A stretch of 64,000 nt of DNA from Thermoplasmata archaeon (GTDB taxonomy: Archaea > Thermoplasmatota > Thermoplasmata > Halarchaeoplasmatales > Halarchaeoplasmataceae). The notes beneath the pieces were generated by a model, which was not told where the DNA came from, made no database searches, and worked only from the letters and a program-made list of their open reading frames with translations. The stretch lies in assembly GCA_003554965.1 (NCBI GenBank), contig PWHR01000020.1, positions 1 to 64,000 of the forward strand, in the 5' to 3' direction. This document shows, piece by piece, positions 1 to 9,100 of this stretch (position 1 is the stretch's first letter; each line of letters begins with the position of its first letter). The position numbers and the translations under genes are program-made.

Positions 1-692
1 ACCACCTCTTCCATCGCATAGTGATATTCAGTGATGTTGGCGTCTCTCGGCATAGGTATGTTAACGGTGAAACCTTCACCTTCATCCTCTCCTATCTCGT
101 GGATATAACCTCTACCTGGATAAAGGGTCGCGGGGTCCTGATGAAGCGAGATGAAAAGCACATTTGGATTTTTCATGAATATATCCATAGTGCCGTTTCC
201 CTGATGAGCATCGGTATCGAGCACTACCACTTTTTTCTTGTTAGAATCAAAATATTCAGCGGCTACAGCCACATCGTTGAAGATACAGAACCCCTCTCCA
301 TAATCCGGTCCAGAATGGTGAAGACCTCCAAGGTTGATGGCAAAATCATGTCCTTCATCGTGGATCATCTTAGCCGCTTCTAAACTACCCCCTACGATAT
401 ATTTACCTGCTTCTGGGGTTCCCTGTTTAACAGGGGTATCCATGGTCAAGGACCCACCGGTCTCTTCCATGCTGTAGACCTCTTCTATATATTCCGATCT
501 GTGAACTTTCCTGAGTACGTCATCATTCACCATGGGAGCTTCCTTGACTTCAACTTCTGAAGCCATCTTCTCTTCATTCTTTACCAGGTCAACAAACCTT
601 GGAAATCTTTTGGGATCGAAGGGATGGAATCTTCCGAAACGATACTTTGCGTATTTTTCATGAAAAAATAAAGGTATCTTATTTTCACTCAT
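1..692 (-). CDS. Class II histone deacetylase / acetoin-utilization (AcuC-like) deacetylase, C-terminus truncated by window edge
   Basis: Reverse-strand reading frame from ATG at 692 open to the window edge; motifs INLGGLHHSGPDYGEGFCIFNDVAVAA and VVVLDTDAHQGNGTMDIF. Not in the ORF track because it runs off the window. Confidence 0.85.
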   Translation of the reverse strand, partial: MSENKIPLFFHEKYAKYRFGRFHPFDPKRFPRFVDLVKNEEKMASEVEVKEAPMVNDDVLRKVHRSEYIEEVYSMEETGGSLTMDTPVKQGTPEAGKYIVGGSLEAAKMIHDEGHDFAINLGGLHHSGPDYGEGFCIFNDVAVAAEYFDSNKKKVVVLDTDAHQGNGTMDIFMKNPNVLFISLHQDPATLYPGRGYIHEIGEDEGEGFTVNIPMPRDANITEYHYAMEEV

Positions 693-1686
693 TTTTTTTC
701 CTCCTTTTCGTTGCCTCTATATGTGCTCTTCTTATAGGGTCCGGTATTTTATAGCGGCAGTAGCTCTTGACGAGCTTTACCGCCTCTGCATGGGAGATAA
801 GGTGACCCGCGGACACATATATAGGATTTTTCGCTCTTTTTCCCGTTAAAAGAGCATGGCCTATCAGCTTTCCGTTCCTTTTTACTTCGGTGCACTTTTT
901 ACCTTCATCTCTATCCAGTTCATCCTGCAAGTGTCCACATAATCTGCTTTTTGCAACTCCTATTGTTGGTACATCTAATTCGACACCTAAATGAGAAGCT
1001 AGGCCTACACCTTTTGGATGCATGACACCGTTGCCGTCTACCATGATAGCATCCGGTTTTCTTTTTAAAGATCCGATAACATCTACAAGAGCGGGCAGTT
1101 CCCTGAAAGCTAGAAAAGTGGGGATGTAAGGAAATCCAACTTCGAGCTTAGATATGAAAACGTCTATCTCCTCTCCACTCTCATGATCCCAGAGCGATAG
1201 TGCAGGAAATGCTTTTCTATCTGAGTATGAAACATCGACTCCCGCGATCAAAGAGAAATCTTGATGATCGTTTTCTACTCTGATTTTTTCTTTGACGTCT
1301 TCTTGTACTTCTCTCAAAGCCTTTAGAGGCTTGTCGGAATCAAAATCATCGAAAAAGATCTGGTCAAATCCTTGGATATTATCTTTTTTGATCTTAACTC
1401 CCTCCTCTTCCAATAATCTTTTCTTTTCTTCTACTCCTCCGCCATAGCCTCCCAGACTCCCATCTGATCTTACTACCCGATGACAGGGGACTTCAACGGG
1501 CCTGGGATTCTGGTTGAGCATCTTGCCTACCGCTCTGGAAGCTCTCTTATCGCCTAGACCTTCAGCTAAAGCACCATAGCTTGAAACCATACCCTCTGGA
1601 ATCTGCGACACTAAAGAATAAAAATCTTCTCTGAAAGATGTTAGACTATTGATACGATCCAAACTGGAAGCTTTATCGGTCTTCAC
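685..1686 (-). CDS. Fusion of O6-alkylguanine-DNA alkyltransferase (MGMT/OGT) and endonuclease V
   Basis: N-terminal half has PVEVPCHRVVRSDGSLGGYGGG (MGMT PCHR active site); C-terminal half has AGVDVSY, IMVDGNGVMHPKGVGLASHLGV and TIGVAKSRLCG (EndoV). Confidence 0.92.
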   Translation of the reverse strand: MKTDKASSLDRINSLTSFREDFYSLVSQIPEGMVSSYGALAEGLGDKRASRAVGKMLNQNPRPVEVPCHRVVRSDGSLGGYGGGVEEKKRLLEEEGVKIKKDNIQGFDQIFFDDFDSDKPLKALREVQEDVKEKIRVENDHQDFSLIAGVDVSYSDRKAFPALSLWDHESGEEIDVFISKLEVGFPYIPTFLAFRELPALVDVIGSLKRKPDAIMVDGNGVMHPKGVGLASHLGVELDVPTIGVAKSRLCGHLQDELDRDEGKKCTEVKRNGKLIGHALLTGKRAKNPIYVSAGHLISHAEAVKLVKSYCRYKIPDPIRRAHIEATKRRKKNE

Positions 1687-1691
1687 TGCTT

Positions 1692-2084
1692 TTACCCTCC
1701 TTCCCTGAGGAGATCGATAGCTGGTGTTCTAGTATAGGTGGGTGCCCTTTCTTTTTCAATACCTTTTTTTTCACGGTGCTCCCACGGCCATATCCTAGAG
1801 ATGTGATCTACTCTAAGATAGACTTCTTCCAGATTTACGCAAACCCAATCTACAAATCCATACATATCATCTCTAGACTTATCTTCATCACCGATGGATT
1901 CCCATTCAATCTTGGAACTAGGGCCCTCAAAAACCTGGCTCAATACGATGGTTCCATCATCGAATTCCTCTAGAACTCCCAGGAAGGCTTTTCCTCCGTC
2001 CATGACCACGATGATTTTCTGCTTTTTCAGTTTCTTCAATTTTTTTTGGAGTAATGTTGCTAACATCTTATGCCCATTGAACAA
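1692..2084 (-). CDS. LSm/Sm-like domain protein
   Basis: Small protein with VVMDGGKAFLGVLEEFDDGTIVLSQVFEG, an Sm1-like motif; directly upstream of the MGMT-EndoV gene. Confidence 0.5.
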   Translation of the reverse strand: MFNGHKMLATLLQKKLKKLKKQKIIVVMDGGKAFLGVLEEFDDGTIVLSQVFEGPSSKIEWESIGDEDKSRDDMYGFVDWVCVNLEEVYLRVDHISRIWPWEHREKKGIEKERAPTYTRTPAIDLLREGG

Positions 2085-2152
2085 TGCAGGTATAAATACA
2101 AATATGTTTTGGAACAGTTCTATGCCCTAGGATATATAAGATCAGCGGGGTT

Positions 2153-2181
2153 CACGAATGTAATGAGTGGGCTCAGCCGGA
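2153..2181. repeat. Direct repeat copy A (29 bp, cacgaatgtaatgagtgggctcagccgga) containing the 3'-terminal 13 bp of tRNA-Val
   Basis: Identical to 2253-2281, offset exactly 100 bp. Confidence 0.95.
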
Positions 2182-2235
2182 CGAATCTATTTCTTTAGAA
2201 ATCGATGAGTAAGAGGAATCTTTGATTCCTCGTGT

Positions 2236-2287
2236 TTCAAATCCGCTGAGAACACGAATGTAATGAGTGGGCTCAGCCGGATTTGAA
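2236..2287. repeat. Inverted repeat: TTCAAATCCGCTGAG (2236-2250) versus the tRNA-Val 3' end CTCAGCCGGATTTGAA (2272-2287)
   Basis: 15 paired bases with one bulged base, 21-nt loop. Confidence 0.9.
2253..2281. repeat. Direct repeat copy B (29 bp) overlapping the 3' end of the tRNA-Val gene
   Basis: Identical to 2153-2181. Confidence 0.95.
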
Positions 2288-2342
2288 CCGGCGACCTTCG
2301 CCATGTGAAGGCGACGTTCTAACCAATCTAAACCATGAGCCC
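2269..2342 (-). tRNA. tRNA-Val (anticodon CAC)
   Basis: Reverse complement GGGCTCA...TCGCC-TTCACAT-GGCGA...GCCGGTTCAAATCCGGC-TGAGCCC: 7-bp acceptor stem, 5-bp anticodon stem, T-arm; anticodon CAC. Confidence 0.95.
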
Positions 2343-2441
2343 TGACCGTAAAACAGGTAAAGTGAGCCAGCTAATAAAATTTTTTATCACACCTCTCATG
2401 GGGGCAACGATTTTATATATTACCCGATATTCAGAATACCG

Positions 2442-2828
2442 ATGGGACTCAATGATTTCGATTTCAAAGTCAAGATAAGATGCCCTTTGTATCCTACTGA
2501 AGATAAAGAAACGCTGATATTCTGTCTTTCTAACATCTTTCCGAAGACCGAGTGGGAGATCAAAGAAGAGGAAGTGGTCGGTGGATCTAGATACTTGACC
2601 AGATTTAAAATGATACTCGAGGAGATGAAGATCCGGGACACCGCCCGAGACTATTTGAGGAAGAACGCTTCAGAGAACGAATGCTCGTTCATCCTTTCAA
2701 AACAGGCCACTTGTAATGAGAAGATCAATTTCTCTCAGCAGGACCAGCCTCTAGGCGGTGTTGAGGTAAAGATCATATGCGATGACATACTTCTTCTTAT
2801 AGATAAACTGACAGAAGTGGATGAGTGA
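2442..2828 (+). CDS. UPF0201 family protein
   Basis: VKIRCPLYPTEDKETLIFCLSNIFP...FILSKQATCNEKINFSQQDQPLGGVEVKI pattern. Confidence 0.75.
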   Translation: MGLNDFDFKVKIRCPLYPTEDKETLIFCLSNIFPKTEWEIKEEEVVGGSRYLTRFKMILEEMKIRDTARDYLRKNASENECSFILSKQATCNEKINFSQQDQPLGGVEVKIICDDILLLIDKLTEVDE

Positions 2829-3604
2829 GCAATATGGAAGATCGTATACTAGCTTCGAATCCGCGTTATTCTTTGATGCCCATAGAAAAAGCACTAGAGA
2901 AGATTGAAGAGGCTTTCTATGGTTGGGAGATCGTAGCTGAGAAAAAACACGGATATGAACACAAAGATGAGATGATAGACGTCCTATCGACCACAGATAT
3001 GACATTACAGCTTCATGCTCCTCTCAACGATATAAATATAGCCAGTATAAACCCCACCATACGAGATGCCAGTATAGAGGAAGTCAAGAGATCTTTAGAA
3101 TTAGCGTCAGCGGTAGGAGTAAATGTCGTGACTGTACATCCTGGCCTATACTCTCCTCTTGCCATCTACTGCGATGATATCCTAGAACTTTCTTTGGATT
3201 CACTCAAACGATTGAAAATAACAGCGGAAGATTTCGGTGTGAAACTTGCGGTAGAAAATTTACCAGAAATGTGGTTGACTTTATGCAGTGAACCCGAAGA
3301 GATCAAAGAGCTGCTCCAGAATTCCGATCTTGGTTTCTGTCTAGATATCGGTCACGCTTACACAGCTGGAAGGCTTCAAGACTTTTTAGAGTTCTCCATA
3401 AAGCCAGTGAACGTCCACCTACATGACAACGAGGGCGGAGATGATATTCACCTACCTCTAGGTGATGGAGAGATAGATTTTCAAAATATCCTAAAAAATC
3501 TGAAAGATTATGATGGTAACTTCGTGATAGAGGGGAGAGGGACGGAGGAATTGAGAAAAAGTAAGAAATTCCTAAAAAGATTGATAAATGATCTAGACAT
3601 TTGA
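2825..3604 (+). CDS. Sugar phosphate isomerase/epimerase-like TIM barrel (AP endonuclease 2 superfamily)
   Basis: LQLHAPLNDINIAS, VVTVHPGLYSP, LAVENLPE, LGFCLDIGHAYTAG, VHLHDNEGGDDIHLPLGDGEIDF, VIEGRG. Confidence 0.85.
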   Translation: MSNMEDRILASNPRYSLMPIEKALEKIEEAFYGWEIVAEKKHGYEHKDEMIDVLSTTDMTLQLHAPLNDINIASINPTIRDASIEEVKRSLELASAVGVNVVTVHPGLYSPLAIYCDDILELSLDSLKRLKITAEDFGVKLAVENLPEMWLTLCSEPEEIKELLQNSDLGFCLDIGHAYTAGRLQDFLEFSIKPVNVHLHDNEGGDDIHLPLGDGEIDFQNILKNLKDYDGNFVIEGRGTEELRKSKKFLKRLINDLDI

Positions 3605-3646
3605 AATAGAAACAAGCTTATCGATAAAATTGGAGAGGGAAAAGAA

Positions 3647-4636
3647 ATGGATTGGGTAGTGATAATCTATCTCATCGGGATAATATTCTGTCTTTACTTG
3701 AGTGGGAGGTTTTCGGGCTCAGAGACAGCTTTGACAGCGTTAGATAAAGTAGACGTAGCTAGGATGAAGCGGGATGGCGAAAAGCACGCCGATAAGATAG
3801 AATACCTCAAGAAGAACATTGATGATACGATAACGACTATACTCATCGGCAACAACGTTGTAAACGTGATAGCTCCCACACTCGTGACCGTATTGGTTCA
3901 GGACTTGGTAGGTAGATGGGCCGTATCTATCGGCAGTGGTGTCCTGACACTCCTCTTGTTGATCTTTGGTGAGATAACTCCAAAGGGATTCTCGCTCAAA
4001 AACAGGAAAAGGTTCAGTAAAAAAAATGCAGCCATGATCTATTACATGTCGATCACTCTCAAGCCCCTTATCAAAGCTCTCAACAGAGTTTCCGACTTCT
4101 TCATCAGGATATTGGGTGGGAAAACGCATTCAGATGAGCTCCGAGTTACTGAGTCTGAGATAAAAGATCTCGCATCCATATTGGAGAAAAGAGGTATTAT
4201 AAAAAAGATAGAGAAAGATATACTCCATCAGGTATTTTGGTTCGGAGATGTTAAAGTTAAAGAAGTTAAAGTGCCAAAAGAGGATACTTACGTCTTAGAT
4301 TCTAACCTTTCAGTTAAAGAGGCCACTGAGTTCATCAAAGGGCACGGCTATACTCGTTTACCGGTCACTAAACACGGAAGTAACAAGGTGATCGGCATCC
4401 TCTACAGCAAAGAACTGTTAGGGGAAGAGGGAGGCATGGTGAAGGATTACATGAGAACACCTTATTTCGTGAGTAAAAACGCGGACGTCACTGAAGTATT
4501 CCAGATGATGAGGAAAGAAAGGATACACCAGGCCATAGTAAAAGATGAAGATGGGAGATTCGACGGTATAATCACATTGGAAGATACTCTAGAAGAACTT
4601 GTAGGTAAGATATACGACGAATTCGATGAAGACTGA
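3647..4636 (+). CDS. CNNM/DUF21 membrane protein with CBS domains (CorC-like)
   Basis: GSETALTALDKVDVARMK, GEITPKGFSLKN, CBS pair HGYTRLPVTKHGSNKVIGILYSKEL ... IVKDEDGRFDGIITLEDTLEELVGKIYDEFD. Confidence 0.9.
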   Translation: MDWVVIIYLIGIIFCLYLSGRFSGSETALTALDKVDVARMKRDGEKHADKIEYLKKNIDDTITTILIGNNVVNVIAPTLVTVLVQDLVGRWAVSIGSGVLTLLLLIFGEITPKGFSLKNRKRFSKKNAAMIYYMSITLKPLIKALNRVSDFFIRILGGKTHSDELRVTESEIKDLASILEKRGIIKKIEKDILHQVFWFGDVKVKEVKVPKEDTYVLDSNLSVKEATEFIKGHGYTRLPVTKHGSNKVIGILYSKELLGEEGGMVKDYMRTPYFVSKNADVTEVFQMMRKERIHQAIVKDEDGRFDGIITLEDTLEELVGKIYDEFDED

Positions 4637-4685
4637 ATTTCGTCAAGCGAAAAAACTTTTTAGAGTTTCAGTTAATAGTCCTTAG

Positions 4686-5234
4686 ATGATCAGATTTATC
4701 GCGGCTGGATTATTCATCTTTTTTTTACCTGGTTTCAGTCTGATAAATGCGGTTTTTCCCGCTAAAGGTGAATTAGACGAAGACTTAGACTTTCTTTACA
4801 GGATCGTTTACGGTATAGGTGTAAGTGTTGCGCTAGCGATCCTTCTTGGTTTCCTCTTGGGCTCTCTGCAGTATGGAGAAGAAGGACTCTTTACCGCGAG
4901 AAATATTTGGGTCGGTTTGATCTCTCTTACCATACTATTCTTCATCATCGGCTGGTACAGAGGAGCCTATCAGTGGTTGAGACACCTGCATCCTTCTTTA
5001 GTGAGGGAGCCCGCTTCGATCCAGCACAAGGATGAGGAGTATGAAGAAGAGATCAAAGATGTTAAGGAGCTCCAGAGGTTGAAAAGAAGACAGATGAGTC
5101 TGAAAAAAGACATCGTGGAGCTAGAGAAAAAAGGCGGAAAAGATCTGCATAAAAAGAAAAATCTTGAAGAGGAATTGAGAGATACGGAGGATGAACTCAA
5201 AGAATTAGAAAAGAAAGTGGAAGATAGATTTTGA
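4686..5234 (+). CDS. DUF1616-like membrane protein with C-terminal coiled coil
   Basis: N-terminal FFLPGFSLINAVFPAKGELDEDLDFLYRIVYGIGVSVALAILLGFLLG; charged heptad C-terminus. Confidence 0.6.
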   Translation: MIRFIAAGLFIFFLPGFSLINAVFPAKGELDEDLDFLYRIVYGIGVSVALAILLGFLLGSLQYGEEGLFTARNIWVGLISLTILFFIIGWYRGAYQWLRHLHPSLVREPASIQHKDEEYEEEIKDVKELQRLKRRQMSLKKDIVELEKKGGKDLHKKKNLEEELRDTEDELKELEKKVEDRF

Positions 5235-5244
5235 AGGTGAAAAT

Positions 5245-5604
5245 ATGAACTTTAAATATAAAATGGTATTAGTGGTTAGAAACGATCTAAATCTTTCCCC
5301 AGGTAAGCTTGCAGTGCAGGCGTCTCACGCTGCTGTGTCTTGCGCAGTCAAGAGCAGAAAACAGAAAAAGAGATATTTCAAAAGATGGTTCAAGGAAGGA
5401 CAGAAAAAAGTTCTGGTCAAGTGTGAAGACTTGGAACATCTAAAATTTTTGAAGGAAAGAGCCGAGAAAGAAGATCTCACTACAACTCTCGTAACAGATG
5501 CAGGTCTAACGGAGGTGAGCAGGGGAACCACTACTGTTCTCGGAGTTGGGCCCGCCCCGAACAATTTAGTGGATAAAATCACCGGAGATCTTACTTTATA
5601 TTGA
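5245..5604 (+). CDS. pth2: Peptidyl-tRNA hydrolase, Pth2 type
   Basis: KMVLVVRNDLNLSPGKLAVQASHAAVSC ... TTLVTDAGLTEVSRGTTTVLGVGPAPNNLVDKITGDLTLY. Confidence 0.95.
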   Translation: MNFKYKMVLVVRNDLNLSPGKLAVQASHAAVSCAVKSRKQKKRYFKRWFKEGQKKVLVKCEDLEHLKFLKERAEKEDLTTTLVTDAGLTEVSRGTTTVLGVGPAPNNLVDKITGDLTLY

Positions 5605-5615
5605 TGTGATACAAG

Positions 5616-6188
5616 ATGAAGGATCAGGTCAGAGCTATCGGGATAGATGATGCACCGTTCGATTTTTCGGATGAAAAAGTTCTAGTTATAGGAACAGTGG
5701 TCAGAGCGCCGAACTATATGGAAGGAGTACTCTCTACAGAGATTTGCATCGACGGAAGCGAAGGAACTGAAAAACTAACTAACATGATAAATTCATCTAA
5801 ATTCAGAGATCAAGCTAAGGTCATCTTCTTGGATGGAGCCGCTTTGGGAGGATTCAACCTCATAGATATCGAGATACTGAATCGAAAGACGGGCATACCC
5901 TGCATAAGCGTGTCCAGAAAAAAACCCGACTTCTCAGAGATCAAGAGAGCGCTAAAAAAGCACTTCGATAGTTGGGAAGAAAAATACGTTCAAATAAAGA
6001 AGGGAGAGATACACGAGGTAGAAACGGAGGACAATCCTATCTATATACAAAAAGAAGGTGTTGATCTAAAAACGGTCAAAAGACTACTGAACCTCTTCAC
6101 ACTGAGAGGTAGGCTACCCGAACCCATAAGGATGAGTCATATCATAGCGTCTGGTGCGACACAAGGAGAGTCTAAGGGAAAGGCCTGA
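5616..6188 (+). CDS. DUF99 family protein
   Basis: Starts MKDQVRAIGIDDAPFDF; DGAALGGFNLIDIEILNRKTGIPCISVSRKKPD; PEPIRMSHIIASGATQGESKG. Confidence 0.88.
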   Translation: MKDQVRAIGIDDAPFDFSDEKVLVIGTVVRAPNYMEGVLSTEICIDGSEGTEKLTNMINSSKFRDQAKVIFLDGAALGGFNLIDIEILNRKTGIPCISVSRKKPDFSEIKRALKKHFDSWEEKYVQIKKGEIHEVETEDNPIYIQKEGVDLKTVKRLLNLFTLRGRLPEPIRMSHIIASGATQGESKGKA

Positions 6189-9100
6189 ACTTTTTCATCT
6201 CATTTTTTTCCAAAAGTTTATTAAGCTTCTCTCACGTTTGCAGAGATTCGATATAGAACTTTCAGGTAGGCTAGAGATATTGAATAGAGTAGAAAGGCAG
6301 AAGGATAAAGAGGAAGTTTTGGATATGATGGAACCACTCATCTCCGAGTGGTTCGATGAGAAGTTCGAAGGCTTGACCGAACCTCAGAGCTATGCGATAC
6401 CTCTTATCCATGAAAGGGAAAACGTTCTCGTCTCTTCGCCCACTGGGTCAGGTAAGACTTTGACCGCATTTCTCTCCATCATCAACGAACTCTTCAAACT
6501 AGACAAAAAAGGTGAGCTAGAGGACAAGATATACTGCGTCTACGTATCGCCGTTGAAAGCCCTTGCTAACGATATACATAAAAACCTTGAGAAACCGCTT
6601 GAGGAGTTGAAAGAGTTAGCGGAGGAAAAGGGGGTGAAGATACCCGAGATAAGAACAGCTATCAGGTCTGGTGATACTCCTCAAAAAGAGAGAAGGAAGA
6701 TGGCTAAAACACCTCCTCATATATTCATAACGACTCCTGAAAGTCTAGCTCTAGCTCTCTCTTCTCCTCAATTTAGGAAAAAATTCAACGATGTTCAATA
6801 CTTCATAAATGACGAGATACACGAGATATCGTCTTCAAAAAGAGGTGTATACCTCTCATTGAATACCGAACGGCTAGAAAAACACACTAAAACCGAGATG
6901 ACAAGGATCGGCCTGTCCGCCACTCAAGCTCCGATAGAAGAGATAGCTAAATTTTTGGTAGGATATGAGAACGGCGAAGCTAGACCGGTGAATATCGTCG
7001 AGGTCGCTGGAGAGAAGAATCTTGATCTTTCTGTCATCTCTCCGGTAGATGACATGACCCTTCTCCCCTACGAAGTCGTGAATTCTCGGATGTACGATAC
7101 CCTCACAGAACTGGTCGGACAACATAGAACGACTTTGATATTTACGAACACGAGGAGCGGTGCAGAAAACGTAGCGTACAAGCTCAAAGATAGAGGAATA
7201 GAAGACATAGCGGCTCACCACGGTAGCTTGAGCAAGGAGACCAGATTGGAAGTGGAGGATGGACTAAAGACCGGAGAACTCCTTTCGGTAGTATCTTCAA
7301 CCTCTTTAGAACTCGGTATCGATGTCGGCTATATCGATATGGTGGTGCAGGTCAATTCTCCGAAAAATGTAGCTAAAGGTCTCCAGAGAGTGGGTAGAGC
7401 AGGTCATTCCCTAGGGGAGACTTCCAAAGGAAGGATGATAGTGTTCGATAAGGACGATCTTATCGAATGTTCAGTGATAACTAGAAAGGCGTATCAACAC
7501 GATATAGACCGTGTCTCGATACCCGAGAACAATCTTGATGTTCTATCCCAGGGCATCATAGGTATGAGTATAGAACACCGCTGGGATGTTGATGATGCTT
7601 ATGATGTAGTAAAAAGATCTTACTGTTACAGAGATCTTCCTAAAGAGGATTTTCTAGATGTCCTTGAGTTCTTAGGTGCTTCTCAATTCGAGAATGTTTA
7701 TCCAAAGATATGGTACAACAAAGAGGAGGGGATATTCGGTAAAAAGGGAGGGGCCCAGATGCTGTACTATATGAATATAGGTACGATACCTTCCGATTCC
7801 AGTTATCAGGTATATTCCGAAAAGGGAGTTCCTTTGGGAACTCTTTCAGAAAAATTTGTAGAAAGACTATCGAAAGGAGACGTGTTCATACTGGGCAGCC
7901 ATTCATACGAGTTCATGCACACTAGAGGGACCAGAGTTTTTGTCAAAGATGCCGCCGGCAAAAAACCTACAGTTCCGAGTTGGAGCGGAGAGATGCTTCC
8001 CAGGAGTTACGACCTGTCTGTGGGTATAGGAGAATTCCGAAGAAAATTATCCGAGAAGATGGCCGAGGAAAGTGAGGAAAAAGTGATAAACTGGTTGAAA
8101 GAAAAATACATGATAGATGTCGGGTCAGCTCAAACGATGATCAGCTATTTCAAGGAACAGACCGCAGTAATCGAAGAACTTCCGACCGATGAGAAGATAT
8201 TGATCGAAGGACATATCGGGAAAGACGGTAACTACAATATAATATTCCACGCTTGTTTTGGTAGGGAAACTAACGATGCTCTTTCTCGAGCTTATGCTTA
8301 CAAGATATCAAAGAAATTCAATTGTAATGTCAACGTTTCAATAACCGATGATAATTTCATGATAACATCGGAAAAGAAAATCCCTTTAGATAGATTAAGA
8401 AATATCCTGTCTCATGAGGATATAGAAGGCGTTCTTAAAAGGTGTATCAAAAATACTGAACTATTTGAACAGAGGTTCAGGCATTGTGCCCAGAGAGCTC
8501 TTATGATCCTGCGTAACTATAAAGGCAGGGAGATATCTGCCGCAAATCAAAAGATACGCTCAAAGAAGATATTGGAACTTCTTAAAGACGACCACGATTT
8601 CCCTATCATAAAAGAAACTTTCAATGAAATACTGCACCAAGTTTTGAAACTGGATAAAGCTAAAGAAGTTCTCAAAAAGCTGGAGGAAGAGGAAATCTCC
8701 ATCACCACGGCAGATTATTCTGATACGCCCTCGCCTTTCGCTCATAACGTTTTGATGGCGGGCATATCTGACGTTATCATGATGGAGGACAGGAGCGATC
8801 TTCTCCGGCAGTATCATCAAAAGGTCTTGGAACAGGTGATACCAGAAGAAGAGATAGAGAAGTTCAAATTCGATAAGGACGTTGTCAACGAACATTTTTG
8901 GGAGAAAAAACCATCTTTCGATTCGAAGGAAGAGATGTTAGAAGTTATAAAAGAGCTGCAGCCTATCCATGTTTTGAAAGAAAAAGGAAAAAACGTTTTC
9001 ACTCGTACCGACAGGAGCTTCGAAAAGGTAAGAGAGTGGGGAAAGGAACTTCTTAACGAAGAAAAAATCCAGTCTCTATGGATCAACGGTGTCAAGTATA

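Noticed and set aside
21-383. Plus-strand 120-aa ORF at left edge
   Set aside because: Opposite strand of the truncated HDAC-like gene, whose reverse-strand motifs are unambiguous.
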